From: CAKZRD01 sp964549155
GTDB taxonomy: Archaea > Nanobdellota > Nanobdellia > Pacearchaeales > GW2011-AR1
Reading direction: 5' to 3'
DNA length: 56,352 nt
Assembly (NCBI GenBank): GCA_964549155.1
Contig: CAZJUG010000001.1
Span: 1-56,352, forward strand
In this document: positions 24,688 to 33,314 of the stretch, one piece after another
Numbering within the stretch: the stretch's first letter is position 1
Layout: every line of letters begins with the position of its first letter
The notes under the pieces: model-generated
Databases searched by the model: none
Told to the model about the DNA's origin: nothing
Seen by the model: only the letters and a program-made list of their open reading frames with translations
Program-made: the position numbers and the translations under genes

Positions 24688-25653
24688 ATGACTCACGAAG
24701 TATGGACAGAAAAGTATAGACCAAGAAAATTTGAGGAGGTTGTAGGACAAGAAGAGGTAATAAAGAGAGTAAAATCTCTGACCAATTCTATGAATCTTCC
24801 CCATTTACTATTCGCTGGACCTGCTGGAACTGGTAAATCTACTCTTGCCTTGATTGTTGTTAAGGAACTATTTGGAGAGGCTTGGAGGGAAAATTATCTT
24901 GAATTGAATGCATCCGATGAAAGGGGAATTGATGTAGTCAGGCAGAAAGTAAAGGATTTTGCAAGGACTAAGGCGATTGGAGATGTTCCGTTTAAAGTTA
25001 TATTTTTAGATGAAGCAGATGCTTTAACAAGGGAAGCTCAACAGGCATTAAGAAGAACCATGGAGAATTATACTGCAACCTGTAGGTTTGTTCTTTCTTG
25101 TAACTATTCATCTAAAATTCTTGATCCTATTCAATCCCGTTGTGTTGTGTTCAGGTTTCAACTTTTAGAAAAGAAAGATATTAAGAGAAGGATTGATATC
25201 ATCTGTCATGATGAGGGATTGACTATCACTAATGAAGCATTTGATGTTTTATACGAATCTTCTGGAGGAGATTGTAGAAGAATAATAAATACATTACAGG
25301 CAACTGCTTCAATTTCCCCAAATATAACTCCAGATTTAATTAATACGATAATTTCACAAGCAAAACCTTCGGATATTAAGATTGTTTTAGATTATGCATT
25401 GACAGGAGATTTTGAGAATGCGAGACACAAACTTTTAGACATAATGTTAAAGGAATCTGTTTCTGGGCAAGATATAATAAAGGCAATTCAGAAAGAAATA
25501 TGGAATTTACCTATTGAAGCAGAGTTGAAGGTAAGACTTACTGAGAAAACAGGAGAAGCAGAATTTAGATTGGTTGAGGGAAGTGATGAGTTCATTCAAT
25601 TAGAGGCCTTACTTGCTAGTTTCATTTTAGCAGGAAAAGGAGGGAAAGCTTAG
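24688..25653 (+). CDS. rfcS: Replication factor C small subunit
   Basis: A 321-residue AAA+ clamp-loader subunit that opens PCNA on primed DNA together with RfcL. Walker A is GPAGTGKS (44-51), Walker B is FLDEADAL, the arginine-finger motif is IQSRCVVFRF, and sensor 2 is GGDCRRIINTLQ. The frame extends upstream to 24628. The TATA box TTTAAA (24660-24665) is centred 26 nt before the ATG at 24688, where MTHEVWTEKYRPRKF, the family's normal N-terminus, begins. It leads an operon that runs through three small genes to rfcL. Confidence 0.96.
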   Translation: MTHEVWTEKYRPRKFEEVVGQEEVIKRVKSLTNSMNLPHLLFAGPAGTGKSTLALIVVKELFGEAWRENYLELNASDERGIDVVRQKVKDFARTKAIGDVPFKVIFLDEADALTREAQQALRRTMENYTATCRFVLSCNYSSKILDPIQSRCVVFRFQLLEKKDIKRRIDIICHDEGLTITNEAFDVLYESSGGDCRRIINTLQATASISPNITPDLINTIISQAKPSDIKIVLDYALTGDFENARHKLLDIMLKESVSGQDIIKAIQKEIWNLPIEAELKVRLTEKTGEAEFRLVEGSDEFIQLEALLASFILAGKGGKA

Positions 25654-25665
25654 TTTTAGTGTAAA

Positions 25666-26076
25666 ATGAAAATAATGGTTCTTTGTAGTAAACATTTTTA
25701 TGAGAAAATTCCCCCTATTAGATATTTTCTAGAAACAAAAGGGCATCTCTTGAAAATGCCAAACTCTTTTGATGAACCTTTTGCAGAAGAACGATTCAAA
25801 AAAATGAGCTCGCAAGAGCATATAGTTTGGAAGGGAAACATGATGAAAAAAAATGAAGAGAATATAAAACCTCAAGATGCTGTTTTGGTATTGAACTTTG
25901 AGAAGCACGGAATCAAAAACTATCTTGACGGAGCAACATTTTTAGAAGTTTACATGGCTTGGAAATTAAATAAAAAAATATTCTTTTATAATCCTTTACC
26001 AACTTGTAGCTTTACAGATGAATTAAAAGGATTTAATCCAGTCGTATTAAATGGAGATTTAACAAAAATAAAATGA
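25666..26076 (+). CDS. Nucleoside deoxyribosyltransferase-like protein
   Basis: A 136-residue protein starting MKIMVLCSKHFYE. It has a central AVLVLNFEKHGIKNYLDGA and LEVYMAWKLNKKIFFYNPLP. This layout (an LVLN strand, then a helix with an acidic residue, then KIFFYN) resembles small nucleoside 2-deoxyribosyltransferase/DUF-type Rossmann-like proteins of the MazG/Nudix sanitation neighbourhoods. The match is by pattern only. It lies 12 nt after rfcS and overlaps the next gene by ATGA. Confidence 0.5.
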   Translation: MKIMVLCSKHFYEKIPPIRYFLETKGHLLKMPNSFDEPFAEERFKKMSSQEHIVWKGNMMKKNEENIKPQDAVLVLNFEKHGIKNYLDGATFLEVYMAWKLNKKIFFYNPLPTCSFTDELKGFNPVVLNGDLTKIK

Positions 26077-26402
26077 AAGATAAATATTTGTTTGGGCATT
26101 TGGGAGATAGAGAGTTAGAACATCTCCAAGAGGTATTGTCAGAATCTATTCATAAACCCCGGAAGGTTACCAGGAAGTTAGGAACAACAGTTTATCCCCA
26201 ATATAGGGTTCTTCTTCGCGAATTAAACAGAGGAGAACCTCAGTATATATTTAATGTATATCATGGGTATTGTGAAGAATCTGAGGAAGCGATGAGAATT
26301 CTGGGAAAGAGAGGAACTACTTACCCCATTAGACTGCTCCCAGTTATTCCTAATGCGATCCATGGGTTACCATTTAGAAACCTTTTGGGGGTAAGAAGAT
26401 GA
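26073..26402 (+). CDS. Hypothetical protein, 109 aa
   Basis: An unknown small basic protein with a Cys at about residue 68. It overlaps the previous and next genes by ATGA on both sides, so it is firmly in the rfcS-rfcL operon. No membrane segment and no recognised domain are seen. Confidence 0.6.
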   Translation: MKDKYLFGHLGDRELEHLQEVLSESIHKPRKVTRKLGTTVYPQYRVLLRELNRGEPQYIFNVYHGYCEESEEAMRILGKRGTTYPIRLLPVIPNAIHGLPFRNLLGVRR

Positions 26403-26650
26403 AAGAAAAAAGTGTTGAAGAGAAAGCAGAAGAATTAATTTTAGGATTGGGAGATTTCATTAGGGCAGACAAATCTGTTAATAGGGGATTACAAACCGTA
26501 GAAGTCTTGGTCTGTGAGTTCATTGCTTGGGGGGAGAAAAGAAAATTGAGGAGATATCTAGATAAAAATATTCCATTATCTGAAAAATACCTTAGCGGGG
26601 TTAATACATTTTTAGAGGAAATGAGGAGGGATTATAGGTTGGTAGTATAA
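26399..26650 (+). CDS. Hypothetical helical protein, 83 aa
   Basis: A small, charged, predicted all-helical protein. It starts four bases inside the preceding gene (ATGA) and ends 16 nt before rfcL. No family is recognised. The tight coupling with the clamp-loader genes makes chance unlikely. Confidence 0.6.
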   Translation: MKEKSVEEKAEELILGLGDFIRADKSVNRGLQTVEVLVCEFIAWGEKRKLRRYLDKNIPLSEKYLSGVNTFLEEMRRDYRLVV

Positions 26651-26666
26651 ATCTATATAGAATCCA

Positions 26667-27869
26667 ATGTTAAACAATAATAATATTCCTTGGTGTGAGA
26701 AGTATAGGGCATATTGTTTTGCAGATATTAAAGGACAAGAGCTTGCGATAGATAAGGCTAAGATTTTTTTAAGGCAGTTTCCTAAGAAAAGAGCTTTAGT
26801 CCTTCATGGTCCGCCAGGAATTGGTAAAACTTCTCTTGCATATGCTATTGCGGCAGAAAATGATTCTGAGATTTTAGAATTGAATGCTTCTGATTTTAGA
26901 AATAAAGAAAAAATGTCAGAAATTATCGGTCCAGCTTCAAGACAAGTTTCTCTGTTCAAGAAAAGTAAGATAATCTTAGTTGATGAAGTTGATGGAATTT
27001 CTAGTTCTGAAAGAGGCGGTTTGTCTGAACTTTTGGGTTTAATGGAAAAATCTTCATTTCCAATAATAATCACTGCAAATGATGTTTGGAATAAGAAGTT
27101 TTCTTTATTGAGACAGAAAGCAGAATTATTGGCTCTGAAGAATGTTGATTATAAGGTTATTTTACAGATAATGTTGAACATTTGTGAAAGGGAAAATTGT
27201 GTTGTGGCAAAAGATGTTCTAACTTCAATTTCAATAAAAGCAAGAGGAGACATCAGAGCTGCGATAAACGATTTACAGATTCTTTCTAAGATGGATAATC
27301 TTTCCTTGTTGAAAGAAGTTGGAGAAAGGAATAAAGAGCAGTCAATTTTCAATTCGTTACAACTTGTCTTTAAGACTTCCCAGATAGATGATAAACTTCT
27401 AAGAGTGTATGATGAAGTAAACATGCCTATTGATGAAATATTTCTTTGGATTGAAGAAAATATTCCGATGGAATACCAAGGAGAAGAACTTGCGAAAGCA
27501 TTTGATGCACTTTCTAAGGCAGATGTTTTCAGAGGGAGAATACATAAGCAACAGCATTGGAGATTTTTGATTTATGAGAATTTCTTGATTGGTCCAGCAA
27601 TTGCTGCGGTTAAAAAGTACAATCGAACTGGGTGGACAAATTATCGAAAGCCTTCGAGAATACTAAAAATTTGGTTACAAAACCAAAGAAATGTGAAAAA
27701 GAAATCCATTTGTCAAAAGTATGCACAGCAGTGTCACACTTCTGTTAAAGAAGCAATGAAAGATTTTTTGTTATTGAAGATTATATTCAAAAATCCAGAG
27801 ATTAGAAAGGATTTGAAGTTTAGTGAAGAGGAAATTGCTTATTTAGATAAACCCGTTTTGATGGCTTGA
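26667..27869 (+). CDS. rfcL: Replication factor C large subunit
   Basis: A 400-residue AAA+ clamp-loader large subunit. Walker A is GPPGIGKT (48-55), Walker B ILVDEVDGI, sensor 1 IIITANDV and the sensor 2 region RGDIRAAINDLQ. The collar domain follows from about residue 220, and a short basic C-terminus ends without a clear PIP box. It is shorter than the roughly 450-500 residues of many archaeal RfcL, again by loss at the C-terminus. It is the last gene of the rfcS operon. Confidence 0.93.
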   Translation: MLNNNNIPWCEKYRAYCFADIKGQELAIDKAKIFLRQFPKKRALVLHGPPGIGKTSLAYAIAAENDSEILELNASDFRNKEKMSEIIGPASRQVSLFKKSKIILVDEVDGISSSERGGLSELLGLMEKSSFPIIITANDVWNKKFSLLRQKAELLALKNVDYKVILQIMLNICERENCVVAKDVLTSISIKARGDIRAAINDLQILSKMDNLSLLKEVGERNKEQSIFNSLQLVFKTSQIDDKLLRVYDEVNMPIDEIFLWIEENIPMEYQGEELAKAFDALSKADVFRGRIHKQQHWRFLIYENFLIGPAIAAVKKYNRTGWTNYRKPSRILKIWLQNQRNVKKKSICQKYAQQCHTSVKEAMKDFLLLKIIFKNPEIRKDLKFSEEEIAYLDKPVLMA

Positions 27870-27917
27870 GAGAGTTTAGAAAAACATAAAAAGCTCCCAT
27901 TCTCAATAAATTAAGCT

Positions 27918-28403
27918 ATGGCAGACAGAACTAAACTTCCTTTTAGAAAAAATTGCGAAGGCTACTTAATCCTTAATGGCAAAATAGTCTGTAAGGAAAC
28001 TCCCTATGGCTATATTGACTTTCCAGGAGGAGGTGTAGAAGATGGGGAGGAGATAGTGGCGGCTCTGAAAAGAGAAGCATTTGAAGAGGCAGGGGTTATT
28101 TTAGAAGGAAATTTAAAAGAGGTTGCAAGCATAAAAACAATTTGGCCAGAGGATTGGGCAAAAAATGAGAAGCAGGCAAAAAGATTTCAAAAATATCAAG
28201 GAGACGATATGCATTTTTTCATTGGGAAAGTTAAGAAATTAGTTGAGCCCATAGGGGATTTTGAAGAAGAAGGATGGGAGTTAGATAAAAGATTGATACC
28301 AATAACAGAAGTAATGGAGATTCTTGAGAACTATAGGCCCTTCCCAATGGCATTAAAAGATTATTACGAGTTGAAATTAAAAATTTTGAAGGGATTGAAA
28401 TGA
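27918..28403 (+). CDS. Nudix hydrolase
   Basis: A 161-residue pyrophosphohydrolase. The Nudix box runs from GGGVEDGEEI through REAFEEAG (about residues 37-60), matching Gx5Ex7REUxEExGU. The substrate is probably a nucleoside diphosphate derivative and cannot be fixed. A CATAAAAAG box near 27891 fits a leaderless start. It heads a three-gene operon with ATGA overlaps (Nudix, GNAT, P-loop kinase). Confidence 0.9.
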   Translation: MADRTKLPFRKNCEGYLILNGKIVCKETPYGYIDFPGGGVEDGEEIVAALKREAFEEAGVILEGNLKEVASIKTIWPEDWAKNEKQAKRFQKYQGDDMHFFIGKVKKLVEPIGDFEEEGWELDKRLIPITEVMEILENYRPFPMALKDYYELKLKILKGLK

Positions 28404-28828
28404 AAACTAAGGAAATAATAGAATTTGCAAGAGACCTTCCAGAGTGGTTTACCAAAGAGGCTTTAGTCCAGATTGGAAAAGACTTAATTGAAAACCAATG
28501 CATTTCAGAAGAGATAATGGGCAATTTGATTGGTTTTTTGATTTATAAGATTGAAGGAGAGAAATGTATAATAAACTGGATGGGTGTTAAAAAAGAAGAA
28601 CAAAGAAAAGGTATCGGGAAAAAATTAATTCTCGAACTTGAAGAAATTTGCAAAGGAAAAGAGGTTAAATTTATAGAAGTAGATACTCTTGCAGAAACTG
28701 AAGATTATGAGCCTTATGAAAGAACAAGGAAGTTTTATTTTTCTGTAGGGTTTAAGAAGTTTGATTTTATACCTAAGGGATTTGATGGTAAAGAGGATAA
28801 ACTTGTCTTGAGAAAAGAGTTGAAATGA
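28400..28828 (+). CDS. GNAT acetyltransferase
   Basis: A 142-residue N-acetyltransferase. The acetyl-CoA pyrophosphate loop is KEEQRKGIGKKL (RxxGxG), preceded by the strand INWMGVKK and followed by IEVDTLAET and the C-terminal FYFSVGFKKF motif. The acceptor is unknown. It overlaps both neighbours by ATGA. Confidence 0.88.
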   Translation: MKTKEIIEFARDLPEWFTKEALVQIGKDLIENQCISEEIMGNLIGFLIYKIEGEKCIINWMGVKKEEQRKGIGKKLILELEEICKGKEVKFIEVDTLAETEDYEPYERTRKFYFSVGFKKFDFIPKGFDGKEDKLVLRKELK

Positions 28829-29373
28829 ATATCACAATAACGGGCCCTCGCTCAGTAGGAAAAAGCACAATTTCTAAACTTGTTGCTAAGAAATTAAAAA
28901 AGAAATATATTTCTTCGGATGAAATTGGAAATAAGGCAATGAAATCTCTTGGAGGTTTGGATGGTGCTACAAAATCTGGAGAAATAAGAAAGATAATTGA
29001 AAATAAAGGTTATACACTAATTACAGATGTTTACAAAAAACAAAAGAATTTTGTTTTTGATCTTTCTGGGGGAAGTTTTACCTATAAAAGAGTTCCAGAA
29101 GCTTCATTTGAAGTCCGAAAAGCTGCAAAAAAGAATTCCATAGTAATAGGACTTTTACCTTCAAAAAGTCTAGTGTTTTCTGCTATTTTTTTATATAAAA
29201 GAGAAATAAAAAGAGAACATTTCAAAGATTCTAATAAGATTTATAGATTCTGGAAGACCTTGAAGAGTTTATCAAGATTTCCGAGGATATTTGAGGAATG
29301 GGCAGATTTGGTTGTTTACACAAAAGGGAAGAGTTCAGAAGAAATTGCTGAAGAAATTTATGGGAAGATTTAA
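28825..29373 (+). CDS. P-loop kinase, shikimate-kinase-like
   Basis: A 182-residue NMP-kinase-fold protein. Walker A is GPRSVGKST (7-15), followed by YISSDEIG, where shikimate kinases have the substrate-binding Asp. DLSGGSF lies at the place of the GGG motif. A long basic insertion (about 120-155) is unusual. No other shikimate-pathway gene is in the window, so a different small-molecule or RNA substrate is possible. It is the last gene of the Nudix operon. Confidence 0.7.
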   Translation: MNITITGPRSVGKSTISKLVAKKLKKKYISSDEIGNKAMKSLGGLDGATKSGEIRKIIENKGYTLITDVYKKQKNFVFDLSGGSFTYKRVPEASFEVRKAAKKNSIVIGLLPSKSLVFSAIFLYKREIKREHFKDSNKIYRFWKTLKSLSRFPRIFEEWADLVVYTKGKSSEEIAEEIYGKI

Positions 29374-29374
29374 T

Positions 29375-29941
29375 TTAGTTGTGCCTATATTCTTCCTTCA
29401 ACAAACCATAAAGGATCTCATCCTTAATCCTACCATCTGCCTTACAAACCCTCGCTTTTCTTTTTAGACCTTCTCTCTTCGCCCCAAATTTTTCTAAAAG
29501 TCTTCCAGAAGAAGGATTACCTACAAAGACTCCTGCTTCAATTCTCCTTAATTTTAATTCCTCAAAAGCAAAATCTAAAACTGCTCTCAATGCTTCAGAT
29601 CCGTATCCTTTTTGGTGATATTTTGAATTCAACCAATAACCTAATGAAGCTGTTCCTTGCTCTGATTGGACCTTTGAAATCCCTATACCTCCAATTAGTT
29701 TTCCTTCTCCTCTTAGTTCAATAGCAAATTCATAACTATCGGTCTTTCTTTTACCATAATTTTTCTGGCAGTGTTCAACCCAAATTTGAGCATCTTTTCT
29801 CTTGTAAGGATAAGGTAAAACTAAAAGCCACTGAATAACTTCCAGATTATTGCATCCTTCCACCAAGTCTGTTAAGTCTGATCTTTTATCCCCTACTCCT
29901 CGGAGTATAAGTCTTTCAGTTTCCAGTATCTTCTTTGCCAT
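29375..29941 (-). CDS. GNAT acetyltransferase, RimJ/RimL type (second copy)
   Basis: A 188-residue RimJ/RimL-type N-acetyltransferase. TERLILRGVGDK opens the fold, LGYWLNSKYHQKGYGSEAL carries the acetyl-CoA loop with intact QKGYGSEA, and NPSSGRLLEKFGAKREG is the C-terminal signature. It is a paralogue of the protein at 13593, whose loop is degenerate. It is convergent with the kinase gene ending at 29373, leaving one base between stops. Confidence 0.9.
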   Translation of the reverse strand: MAKKILETERLILRGVGDKRSDLTDLVEGCNNLEVIQWLLVLPYPYKRKDAQIWVEHCQKNYGKRKTDSYEFAIELRGEGKLIGGIGISKVQSEQGTASLGYWLNSKYHQKGYGSEALRAVLDFAFEELKLRRIEAGVFVGNPSSGRLLEKFGAKREGLKRKARVCKADGRIKDEILYGLLKEEYRHN

Positions 29942-30013
29942 GGGCTTTTCAGGATTTGAATGTATTTAAATTTTAGCTAAGAACGACAAGTTTCGTACAT
30001 ACAAAAACTAACC

Positions 30014-30021
30014 TTTATAAA
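30014..30021 (+). promoter_or_regulatory. TATA box of the SRP RNA
   Basis: TTTATAAA is centred 23-24 nt before the first paired base of the SRP RNA at 30041. Confidence 0.65.
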
Positions 30022-30040
30022 TCTCTAAAACATTCTATAA

Positions 30041-30301
30041 ATGCAGACCAGACAGCGTGCTAGCCCCACGCATTCCGCAAACGGGCTTTATGGCGGGTCG
30101 CAAGAGGGTGTGTGACAGGAAACCCAAAATGTCTCTAATCGGACGCTGAGATTCTGTCCTTCTCGATCTTGCTATGGTGAACCGGGTGAGACCTTGATCG
30201 GAGCAACCCTAAATTATGGTTTAGATGCTTGAAGGGTTGCAGAGTTGAGAAAGATTATAGACCTCCTTTGGATGGAATGAAGCTATCCCTCGGGTTTGCA
30301 T
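30041..30301 (+). ncRNA. Signal recognition particle 7S RNA
   Basis: A 261-nt RNA. The ends pair as ATGCAGACC (30041-30049) with GGTTTGCAT (30293-30301). The helix 8 core is unmistakable: CTATGGTGAACCGGGTGAG (about 30172-30190), then CGGAGCAACCCTAAA (30199-30213), matching the GGTGAACCGGG...GGAGCAGCCCTAA pattern of SRP RNAs. SRP54 binds here and SRP19 binds helices 6 and 8. TTTATAAA (30014-30021) lies 24 nt upstream. The loop capping helix 8 differs from the usual GNAR tetraloop. Confidence 0.9.
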
Positions 30302-30333
30302 AAATATTTAAACGAGGCGAAACTAAAAACATT

Positions 30334-30927
30334 ATGAGACAAAAAAGGGGGCAATTTTTTATATTAGCTGCAATTATATTAGTTGCATTATTAGCCGGAA
30401 TATTCCTTTATAAAAACCAAATTTTCCTACAGGATTCTGGAAGTATTGAGTCATTAAAGAAAGAAGTACAAGGAGAAACTGGTGTTGTTATTGATTATGG
30501 ACTTTACAAGGGGGAAGATAAATTAGAAGATTTTATAGGACAAATGTCTGGGAATCTTTTGGGGAGGAGTAGCCCTGATATGATATTCTTTTATGGAGAT
30601 TCAAATGAATTGAAAATATTGAATCTGGGAAATGAAACTGTATTCTATATTTTACAGGGGGAGGAAAATGAATGTCCAGGGATAAAACAAGATGTTGTTG
30701 CACCTATCGGCTTAGGCGATGCTAGAATTGAAATTACATTTCAGCTTACAAAATTAGAAAATGAAGGACTTATTTGTATAGTCCCTATAGCTGGAATCAC
30801 TGAAGGAAAAATGACTTTTACAGTCAATGAAATAGAATATGAGATTCCATTGGAAGACAAAGAGAAAAATTTCTATTTTGTAATTAAAAAAGAAATAGGA
30901 GAAGAGATACATGTTGCGGCTGGATAA
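30334..30927 (+). CDS. Pilin-like membrane-anchored surface protein, 197 aa
   Basis: The N-terminus MRQKRGQFFILAAIILVALL is a short basic leader followed by one hydrophobic helix, the KRGQF type of pilin-like start common in DPANN surface proteins. The external domain is acidic and beta-rich with two Cys. TATA (ATTTAAAC, 30306-30313) is 25 nt before the ATG, directly after the SRP RNA. It overlaps the next pilin-like gene by 17 nt, so they probably form one operon and one structure. Confidence 0.7.
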   Translation: MRQKRGQFFILAAIILVALLAGIFLYKNQIFLQDSGSIESLKKEVQGETGVVIDYGLYKGEDKLEDFIGQMSGNLLGRSSPDMIFFYGDSNELKILNLGNETVFYILQGEENECPGIKQDVVAPIGLGDARIEITFQLTKLENEGLICIVPIAGITEGKMTFTVNEIEYEIPLEDKEKNFYFVIKKEIGEEIHVAAG

Positions 30928-31405
30928 GAAGGGAATTAGTCTCATTGTTTCTTATGTACTTTTGATTTCGATTGGTCTTAGTATAGCTGGACTAGTTTAT
31001 GGATGGCTAAGATTCTATGTGGATATTGAAGATGTAGTTAAATGTCCTGATGGAGTTTCCCTGATAATTATAGATTCTTCGTATTATCAAGCTCAGGGCG
31101 GTGGGAGTCTTTCATTGAATCTGACACTTCAAAATAAGGGAAGATTTAATATTGATGGTTATGTAGTTAGAATTAATAATCGACCTGGAGCAACGACAGG
31201 AACATATAAAATTTACGATAGCAGAGATCCTGTCTCAGAAGACACTCTATCTCCTGGAGATTCTAACCAATTAAAATTTAATTCTACAATTTTAGATAAA
31301 CATACTCGAATTTGTTTTGTTGAAGTGCAATCATTTATCAAAGATGAAAAGAACCAGACAGTTCCATGTGATCAGGTTTCTACAAGAAAGATAGACTGCA
31401 GTTAA
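30911..31405 (+). CDS. Archaeal type IV pilin/archaellin-like protein, 164 aa
   Basis: RLDKKGISLIVSYVLLISIG is a class III signal sequence. A prepilin-peptidase would be expected to cut after the KKG region, leaving a hydrophobic helix for filament assembly. The rest is a beta domain with LNLTLQNKGRFNIDGYVV and three to four cysteines. It is the second gene of the pair. Its stop shares bases with the convergent thermosome stop. Confidence 0.75.
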   Translation: MLRLDKKGISLIVSYVLLISIGLSIAGLVYGWLRFYVDIEDVVKCPDGVSLIIIDSSYYQAQGGGSLSLNLTLQNKGRFNIDGYVVRINNRPGATTGTYKIYDSRDPVSEDTLSPGDSNQLKFNSTILDKHTRICFVEVQSFIKDEKNQTVPCDQVSTRKIDCS

Positions 31406-32991
31406 TCGTAATCTGCTATTCCAGAACTCTTTGATTGTTCTCTTCTTGATGCAATCACATCATCAATTCTTAGAATCATTATTGCAACATCTGAAGCAGA
31501 ACTTATTGCTTGCTTTTTTACTTTTAAGGGTTCAATTATTCCTTTAATCATGGTATCTTCAATCCTTCCAGAAAAAAGATTTAGTCCAAAATTCTTATTC
31601 CCTGATTCATGATTCACTCTCAATTCAGTTAGTATGTCTAAAGGGTCTAAACCTGCATTCTCTGCGAGAGTTGTTGGTATAAATTCTAGTGCGGAAGCAA
31701 ATTCTCCAACAGCAATTTGTTCTCTTCCCTTTAATGTTTGAGCGAAAATTCTAAGCCTTTTTGAAATTTCTATTTCAATCGCTCCCCCCCCCGCAACAAT
31801 TCTTTGATCCCTTACAACAGAAGAAACATCCCCAAGTGCATCTCTTACCGCTCTTTCTATCTCGTCAGCAACATGCTCTGTTCCGCCCCTAAGAAGTATT
31901 GTTACAGATTTTGGATTATTACAACCAGTAATGTAAGTAAATCCATCATCCCCTCGCTTTTTTTCCTCTACTAATTCTGCAAACCCTAACTCTGTGGAAG
32001 ATAAATCTTTCAAGCTTGAAATAATCTTACCGCCTGTAGCTCTTGAAATTTTCTGCATGTCTGTTTTAGCAACTCTCCTTATTGCATATATTCCTTTTTT
32101 AGCCAAATAAAATTGAGCAATGTCATCTATCCCTTTTTGGCAAATCACAACATTTGCACCGCTTTCCATTATTTTATTTATCATCTTCGTTATGAATTCT
32201 TCTTCTTGAGCCATGAAACTTTGTAGTTGCTCTGGGGAACTTATAGAAATCCTTGTTTCTCGGTCTAAGTTTTTTATCTCGAGTGCACAATCCAATAGTG
32301 CAATTTTTGCATTTTCGATTCTCTCGGGCATCTCAATAGAAGTTCTTTCCTTGTCCAATACAATTCCTTTAATAAGCTCACTTTCTTTTATAGATTCTCC
32401 TTTCTGCTTCTCAATTTTTATGTCCTCTAAATCTACTTTCCCATTATTTAGAACAGATTTGATTGCTTCGACAACTAAACCATCCAATTGCTCCTTAACA
32501 AATTCTGCACCCTTGCCAGTCATAGCTGTCTGGGCTATTTTAAGAAGTTCCTCTTCCGTTGAAACCTCCGAAGCAAGTTCTTCCAATAATTCAAGTGCTT
32601 TTTCTGAAGCAATTTTATAGCCCCTAGTGATAATCGTTGGATGAATTTTCTGGTCTAATAATTTTTCCGCATTTTCTAGAAGTTTACCAGCAAGCATTAC
32701 AGAAGTTGTTGTTCCATCCCCTACTTCGCTATCCTGAGTTTTTGCAACATCTACAAGCATCCTCGCAACAGGATGTTTTATATCCATCTCCGTCAAAATT
32801 GTTGCTCCATCATTTGTAACTATAATGTTCCCAGCTCTGTCCACAAGCATCTTATCCATTCCCTTCGGACCAAGAGTTGTTTTTATAGTCTCTGCAATAA
32901 TCTTTGCAGCAAGAATATTATTCCTTTGTGCATCTTTGCCCATATATCTTTCCGAATCTTCAGGTAATACATAAAGAGGTTTGTCTGCCAT
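31402..32991 (-). CDS. ths: Thermosome subunit, group II chaperonin
   Basis: A 529-residue ATP-dependent folding chaperone forming a double ring with a built-in lid. The landmarks are TLGPKGMDKMLVD, NDGATILTEMD, the nucleotide motif GDGTTSVM, the catalytic Asp in RIVAGGGAIEIE and the C-terminal DVAIMILRIDDVI. The Gly/Met-rich tail of many thermosomes is absent. The only thermosome gene in view may form homo-oligomers. TATA (CCTTAAAAGG, 33012-33021) lies 25-26 nt before the ATG. Confidence 0.97.
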   Translation of the reverse strand: MADKPLYVLPEDSERYMGKDAQRNNILAAKIIAETIKTTLGPKGMDKMLVDRAGNIIVTNDGATILTEMDIKHPVARMLVDVAKTQDSEVGDGTTTSVMLAGKLLENAEKLLDQKIHPTIITRGYKIASEKALELLEELASEVSTEEELLKIAQTAMTGKGAEFVKEQLDGLVVEAIKSVLNNGKVDLEDIKIEKQKGESIKESELIKGIVLDKERTSIEMPERIENAKIALLDCALEIKNLDRETRISISSPEQLQSFMAQEEEFITKMINKIMESGANVVICQKGIDDIAQFYLAKKGIYAIRRVAKTDMQKISRATGGKIISSLKDLSSTELGFAELVEEKKRGDDGFTYITGCNNPKSVTILLRGGTEHVADEIERAVRDALGDVSSVVRDQRIVAGGGAIEIEISKRLRIFAQTLKGREQIAVGEFASALEFIPTTLAENAGLDPLDILTELRVNHESGNKNFGLNLFSGRIEDTMIKGIIEPLKVKKQAISSASDVAIMILRIDDVIASRREQSKSSGIADYD

Positions 32992-33100
32992 ATTAAATTA
33001 AACTAAAAATTCCTTTTAAGGATTGTTGTAGTGGAGTTTGTAGTATTATTCCTTTTTCAAGAATTCTGCTCGTTCGTAGTGTCTTCATGGATTTACAGAA

Positions 33101-33313
33101 CTATTTTGTTGAAGGCATCCCAAACTCGGTGTAATGGCATTTTCCACAATACAATCTATCCTTTGCCTTCATTAGAAAAATTCCAGGACCACATCTAGGA
33201 CAATATCTTTCTCTGATAATCTTGTCTCCATCAATCTTGTAAAATTTAGACTTCTTTGATGTAGGCATATTCTTATGTTTCTTTTTACCCTTAATTTTAC
33301 TTTTGATTGCCAT
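33101..33313 (-). CDS. rps27ae: Small-subunit ribosomal protein eS31 (S27ae)
   Basis: A 70-residue zinc-ribbon ribosomal protein. A Lys-rich N-terminus precedes CPRCG and YCGKC, the four-Cys site. It is the last gene of the rpo7, spt4, eS24, eS31 operon, two bases after the eS24 stop, a classical archaeal order. Confidence 0.95.
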   Translation of the reverse strand: MAIKSKIKGKKKHKNMPTSKKSKFYKIDGDKIIRERYCPRCGPGIFLMKAKDRLYCGKCHYTEFGMPSTK

Positions 33314-33314
33314 A

